In this document: positions 13,503 through 16,524 of the stretch, one piece after another
How the letters are laid out: each line of letters begins with the position of its first letter
Numbering within the stretch: the stretch's first letter is position 1
Assembly (NCBI GenBank): GCA_030619955.1
Contig: JAUXAK010000007.1
Coordinates: 1 to 16,524 of the forward strand
Source: an archaeon
Lineage (GTDB): Archaea > Nanobdellota > Nanobdellia > Pacearchaeales > UBA284
DNA length: 16,524 nucleotides
Direction: 5' to 3'
The notes under the pieces: generated by a model
The model's database searches: none
The model's input: the letters and a program-made list of their open reading frames with translations, nothing else
Told to the model about the DNA's origin: nothing
Program-made: the position numbers and the translations under genes

Positions 13503-13898
13503 ATGTTAATAATACCAGATACAAATTTTTTAATTTATATTACAAAATATAAATTATGGCATGAGCTTGACAGACTCTATGGCAAATATAAATTTTTAAT
13601 ATTGCCAGAAGTAATATATGAGCTAGATAAATTAAGCAAAAAAACAGGAAAAGACAAGAAAATAAAAAATAAAGAATTTGCATTACTAGCTCTTGAACTT
13701 ATCAACAAACTTGAAAAAAAAATCAAAAAAAAGAAAGGTTATGCTGATAAATCTATTTTCAAAACAGCATCAATGCTTAAAAAAAATAATAAGAATTTTA
13801 TTATTGCAACAATGGACAGAGCAATTGCAAGAAAAATTAAAAAGCAAGGAATTAGGATTTTAATAATAAGGCAAAAAAAATATTTAAAAGAAGTATGA
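13503..13898 (+). CDS. PIN-domain protein of the Fcf1/Utp24-like archaeal family
   Basis: This 131-residue protein is a complete PIN domain, an Mg/Mn-dependent RNA nuclease fold. The acidic residues expected in the site are D6 (in IIPDTNFLIY), E40 (in LPEVIYELDKL), D82 (in YADKSI) and D105 (in IIATMDRAI). The strand-turn KQGIRILIIRQKKYL closes the fold and is typical of the archaeal COG1412 family related to Fcf1/Utp23, which act in rRNA processing. It is not a VapC toxin by its length, ending and setting: there is no antitoxin gene next to it. One deviation: the usual 'ATND' reads ATMD. Its position before rpoE', Spt4 and eS24 matches the conserved archaeal order. Its stop overlaps the start of the Nudix gene (ATGA). 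Confidence 0.85.
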   Translation: MLIIPDTNFLIYITKYKLWHELDRLYGKYKFLILPEVIYELDKLSKKTGKDKKIKNKEFALLALELINKLEKKIKKKKGYADKSIFKTASMLKKNNKNFIIATMDRAIARKIKKQGIRILIIRQKKYLKEV

Positions 13899-14380
13899 AA
13901 ATTAAAATGCTATATAAAAAATATAGAAAAGGAATTTTTTGTATTGCTTATGCCTTGCCTTTAAGATATTTGTTCTTACATAGAAAGCTTCATTGGAAAG
14001 GATGGGAATTTCCTAAAGGGGGCAAGCTTACGAGGGAAAAACTGGAAAACACAGTAAAAAGAGAAATAAAAGAAGAAACAGGTTTAAAAGTTATAAAATT
14101 AAAAAGATTTTTAGTTCATGGAAAATTTATTTATGACAAGAAAACACAGCAGAGATGGAAAGCCAAAGGTTTTATTTATACACTTTTTTCATGTCAAGTA
14201 AAAAAAGGCAAGATAAAACTTACTAAGGAGCATGATAATTACAAATGGTGCAATTATAATCAAGCCATAAAATTATTAACATGGTCTGATCAAAAAAAAT
14301 GTTTAAAAATTGTTAATACTTTTATAAAGAGAGATTTAAAAAAAGTTAAAAAAGTAAAAGTTAAAAAGGTAAGAAATTAA
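13895..14380 (+). CDS. Nudix hydrolase
   Basis: This 161-residue protein contains a full Nudix box, G42 to L64, fitting G-x5-E-x7-REUxEExGU with R56-E57 and E60-E61. Nudix enzymes hydrolyse nucleoside diphosphates linked to another group. The residues before the box (HWKGWEFPKGGK) resemble the (di)nucleoside polyphosphate / RNA-cap pyrophosphohydrolase group, but the substrate cannot be read from this. The C-terminal tail is very basic (KKVKKVKVKKVRN) and could bind RNA. The ATG overlaps the PIN gene stop by 4 bases (ATGA), implying translational coupling. The gene sits inside an otherwise conserved transcription/ribosome cluster, so an RNA-related job is plausible but unproven. Confidence 0.85.
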   Translation: MKIKMLYKKYRKGIFCIAYALPLRYLFLHRKLHWKGWEFPKGGKLTREKLENTVKREIKEETGLKVIKLKRFLVHGKFIYDKKTQQRWKAKGFIYTLFSCQVKKGKIKLTKEHDNYKWCNYNQAIKLLTWSDQKKCLKIVNTFIKRDLKKVKKVKVKKVRN

Positions 14381-14395
14381 CAATTTTCATAAAAA

Positions 14396-15019
14396 ATGTT
14401 TAATATTATTGAAATTTCAGATTATGTAAGAGTAGAGCCAGAACTTTTTGGCCTTCCAATTAAAGAAGCTGTTAAAAAACAACTTGAAAGAACTTATACT
14501 GATTATATTGATGAGGAAATTGGTTCAGTTATTACTGTAATAGATGTCATAGAAGTTGGTGAAGGCATTCTGATTCCTGGTGACGCAGCTGCTTATTATG
14601 ATTCTGTTTTTAAATTGCTTGTTTTTAAGCCTGTGCTTCAAGAACTTGTTTATGGTAAAATCACGCAAATTACTAATTTTGGTGCTTTTATGAATCTTGG
14701 ACCATTAGAAGCAATGATACACATAGGCCAGACAATGGATGATTATGTAACTTTTAGTAAAACAGAAGCATTAATTGGTAAAAATACAAAAAGAGTGCTA
14801 AGAAAAAATGATGTTTGCATTGCCAGAATTGTAGCAATAAGTTATAAAAGTATGCCACCAAAAATTGGCTTAACAATGAGGCAGCCAGGTCTTGGTAAAA
14901 TAGAGTGGATACAAGAAGATAAAAGAAGAGCAAAAATGCGGGCTGGAAAAGCAGAAAGAGTAGCAAAAGCTGGAGCAAAAACTAAAGAAAAAAGTAAAAA
15001 AGTAAAAAAGAAAAGATAA
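14396..15019 (+). CDS. rpoE1: RNA polymerase subunit E' (Rpb7 homologue)
   Basis: RpoE' pairs with RpoF to form the stalk of archaeal RNA polymerase, which binds emerging RNA and aids promoter opening and termination. The N-terminal tip domain (about 1-80) has the expected VRVEPELFGLP, and the S1 RNA-binding domain runs from about E83 to 165 (LVYGKITQITNFGAFMNLGP). The family end signature LGKIEWI follows at about 166-172. At 207 residues it is a little longer than usual because of a Lys/Ala-rich tail (AKAGAKTKEKSKKVKKKR). It lies 15 bases after the Nudix gene. In most archaea Spt4 comes directly next; here a PP-loop ATPase gene intervenes. Confidence 0.95.
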   Translation: MFNIIEISDYVRVEPELFGLPIKEAVKKQLERTYTDYIDEEIGSVITVIDVIEVGEGILIPGDAAAYYDSVFKLLVFKPVLQELVYGKITQITNFGAFMNLGPLEAMIHIGQTMDDYVTFSKTEALIGKNTKRVLRKNDVCIARIVAISYKSMPPKIGLTMRQPGLGKIEWIQEDKRRAKMRAGKAERVAKAGAKTKEKSKKVKKKR

Positions 15020-15034
15020 AAAATAAAGTAAAAA

Positions 15035-15949
15035 ATGGCAAAATATCACCAATTTATTGAAGAGAAGATAAAAAAAATTCAAAATACTGTCAAGGATGGA
15101 GTAGCTGTAAGTGCATTATCAGGGGGAGTTGACAGTTCAACTGTAACTATACTAAGTCATAAAGCTTTAGAAGATAGATTAAAGACTATTTTTGTTGATA
15201 ATGGTCTTATGCGAAAGAATGAACCTGAACATGTTGTTTCAACTTTTAAAAACATAGGGATTCCTGTTGAAATTATTGATGCAAAAGAAAAGTTTTTTTC
15301 TGCTTTAAAAAAAATAGAAGATCCTGAAGACAAAAGAAGAATAATTCAGGATGTTTTTTATCAAGATGTTTTTGAAAACTATAGAAAAAATATTAATGCT
15401 CAATTTGTATTACAGGGAACAATTTTAACAGATATAGAAGAAACCAGAGCAGGAATTAAATTACAGCATAATGTAGATATACAGGCTCCTTACAAGATAA
15501 TAGAACCTTTAAGAACATTAAGAAAAGATGAAGTTAGAGAAGTGGCATATGAATTAGGGTTACCCAAAGAAATTTATAATAGAATGCCTTTTTTGGGTCC
15601 TGCTTTAGCTGGCCGCATTATTGGTGAAGTAACTCCCAAAAGAGTAGAAATTGTAAGAGAAGCAACAGCGATACTTGAAAATGAATTAAAAAATTCTAGA
15701 GCATTCCAATATTTAGCTATTTTGCATAAAGACAAAGTTACTGGAATAAGAGAAGGAAAAAGAGATTATGGCTTGCAAATAGAAGTAAGATGCTGGGATA
15801 GCAAAGATGCGAGAATAGCATCGCCAACAAAGCTTCCTTATGATGTTTTAGATGGGCTAGCAAAAAGATTAACAACAGAAATTCCAGGTGTTGTAAGTGT
15901 AGTTTATAACATAACTCCAAAACCGCCGTCAACAATTGAGGCTATTTAA
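15035..15949 (+). CDS. guaAB: GMP synthase-like PP-loop ATPase (GuaAB or its archaeal paralogue)
   Basis: This 304-residue protein is the ATP-pyrophosphatase part of GMP synthase or a close paralogue. GMP synthase turns XMP to GMP with ammonia from a separate glutaminase subunit. The PP-loop is SGGVDSS (29-35), and GRIIGEVTPKRVEIV and ITPKPPSTIE are family landmarks. Two spots differ from the standard enzyme: the usual HHNVGG reads QHNVD (144-148), and the PFPGPGLA loop reads PFLGPALA (185-192). The phrase LQGTILTDIEETRAGIK also differs from the usual LQGTIYPD. From memory these match an archaeal paralogue group often annotated as GMP synthase or ExsB-like, so the true substrate is uncertain. 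No glutaminase subunit is in the window. It sits between rpoE' and spt4 with gaps of 15 and 30 bases. Confidence 0.75.
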   Translation: MAKYHQFIEEKIKKIQNTVKDGVAVSALSGGVDSSTVTILSHKALEDRLKTIFVDNGLMRKNEPEHVVSTFKNIGIPVEIIDAKEKFFSALKKIEDPEDKRRIIQDVFYQDVFENYRKNINAQFVLQGTILTDIEETRAGIKLQHNVDIQAPYKIIEPLRTLRKDEVREVAYELGLPKEIYNRMPFLGPALAGRIIGEVTPKRVEIVREATAILENELKNSRAFQYLAILHKDKVTGIREGKRDYGLQIEVRCWDSKDARIASPTKLPYDVLDGLAKRLTTEIPGVVSVVYNITPKPPSTIEAI

Positions 15950-15979
15950 ATTAAAAATAAAGTAAAAGAAAAGGGAAAA

Positions 15980-16165
15980 ATGAAAAAACAAAAAGTTTGT
16001 AAAAAATGCAAGATATTCATAGAAGGACATAAATGCCCTATCTGCGGCGGGACACAGTTTGTTGAATCATGGAAAGGTCGTATTATTGTTCTTAAACCTG
16101 AAGGTGAAATTGTGAAAAAAATGAATATAAAACAAAAAGGAACTTATGCAATAAAAACCAGGTAA
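15980..16165 (+). CDS. spt4: Transcription elongation factor Spt4 (RpoE'')
   Basis: Spt4 binds Spt5 and together they clamp RNA polymerase during elongation. The protein has 61 residues, the usual size. Four cysteines form the zinc site: C7 and C10 (CKKC), C19 and C22 (CPIC). The remaining fold signature is WKGRIIVLKPEGEIVKKM, ending GTYAIKTR. The ATG is preceded by AAAAGGGAAAAA, the closest to a ribosome-binding site in this series. It lies 30 bases after the PP-loop gene and 140 before eS24. Confidence 0.92.
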   Translation: MKKQKVCKKCKIFIEGHKCPICGGTQFVESWKGRIIVLKPEGEIVKKMNIKQKGTYAIKTR

Positions 16166-16240
16166 AAAATAGAAAAAAATAATAAGAGATCTTTTGGATA
16201 TTTCATTAAAAATAAAAATTAAGTAAAAAAATAATGGAGA

Positions 16241-16252
16241 TATAAGATATAA
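16241..16252 (+). promoter_or_regulatory. Possible internal promoter before the eS24 gene
   Basis: TATAAGATATAA lies in the 140-base gap between spt4 and the eS24 gene and would start transcription near 16270. It could add transcripts for the ribosomal genes downstream. Confidence 0.25.
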
Positions 16253-16305
16253 CAATAGTAAAAAGCATAATCAGGAGTGCTTTAGAATATCAAAAAAAAT
16301 AAAAG

Positions 16306-16524
16306 ATGAAATTTACAATAGAAAAAAAAGAACCAAAGCCACTTGTTGAGCGGGAAGAGATAATAATAAAGATTGAAGAAACAAATGCTACACCTTCAAA
16401 TACCCAAGTCAAAGAGGAAATTTCAAAAATGATAAATAAATCAGCTGAGCTAATAGTTATGAAAAAAATTCATCAAGAGTATGGCAAGCATGAAGCCAGA
16501 GCATTTGCATATGCTTATAATAAC
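16306..16524 (+). CDS. rps24e: 30S ribosomal protein eS24 (3' end outside window)
   Basis: The first 73 residues are visible. MKFTIEKKEPKPLVEREEII, followed by TPSNTQVKEEI, MKKIHQEYGKHEARAFAYAY, matches archaeal/eukaryotic ribosomal protein S24e, a small-subunit protein without a bacterial counterpart. In the known family, which is about 100 residues long, the region 'P-x-N-Q-V-x-K-L' and 'GxxxAxAFAYVY' are conserved, as here. The frame is open to the last base of the window. The position after spt4 is the usual archaeal order. An AGGAG (16273-16277) lies 29 bases upstream of the ATG, too far to act as its ribosome binding site. Confidence 0.88.
   Translation, partial: MKFTIEKKEPKPLVEREEIIIKIEETNATPSNTQVKEEISKMINKSAELIVMKKIHQEYGKHEARAFAYAYNN

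Noticed and set aside
13503..14380. PIN gene plus neighbour as a toxin-antitoxin pair
   Set aside because: The neighbour is a full Nudix enzyme, not an antitoxin, and the PIN protein matches the Fcf1-like housekeeping family in its usual place.
16234..16302. Short frames between spt4 and the eS24 gene (MEI, stop, then DITIVKSIIRSALEYQKK)
   Set aside because: An in-frame stop after three residues and only 18 protein-like residues after it; could be a relic but not supported.

Overview
The window is archaeal. It carries an Rpb7-type RNA polymerase subunit E', Spt4, ribosomal protein eS24, archaeal-style uS2, a release factor of the aRF1/eRF1 class (NIKS and GGQ motifs), a single-OB SSB like that of Sulfolobus, RtcA, and an initiator tRNA with an A1:U72 pair. 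The DNA is very AT-rich. Most genes lack a Shine-Dalgarno sequence, and several TATA-like boxes sit about 25 bases before the ATG, which suggests leaderless mRNAs. Short spacers, lysine-rich proteins and the C-terminally anchored surface protein fit a small-genome DPANN archaeon (Woesearchaeota/Pacearchaeota type). That lineage is an inference from style, not a database result.

Layout. Positions 1-2533: the 3' part of a large surface protein gene (52-residue repeats, ectodomain, C-terminal membrane anchor). It converges on a minus-strand pair, uS2 (2606-3439) and a single-OB SSB (3594-3911). Positions 3912-5400 form a looser, very AT-rich accessory stretch. It holds one intact exported trypsin-like protease (4318-5055), a reading frame cut by a stop codon (5048-5176), a small two-helix membrane protein apparently broken by one missing A (5173-5345), and a possible gene tail (4097-4189). 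tRNA-Ser(GCU) follows on the minus strand. Next are two small unknown genes diverging from one symmetric TATA box (5593-5841 and 5892-6083); the second overlaps rtcA. After rtcA come initiator tRNA-Met, RNase HII, an unknown helical protein on the minus strand, and valyl-tRNA synthetase.

From 11080 to the window end nine genes run in one direction with small gaps: aRF1, a putative zinc amidohydrolase, ScpB, an Fcf1-type PIN protein, a Nudix hydrolase, RpoE', a GMP-synthase-like PP-loop ATPase, Spt4 and the start of eS24. The PIN-RpoE'-Spt4-eS24 order is a known archaeal arrangement. The Nudix and PP-loop genes are insertions into it.

Most of the window is information processing: translation termination, tRNA charging, transcription, RNA end processing and chromosome segregation. 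I see no CRISPR array, transposase, toxin-antitoxin pair or recognisable defence system. The points most worth a second look are the decaying accessory stretch, the odd initiator tRNA, the symmetric bidirectional promoter, the shortened aRF1, and the inserted PP-loop and Nudix genes.
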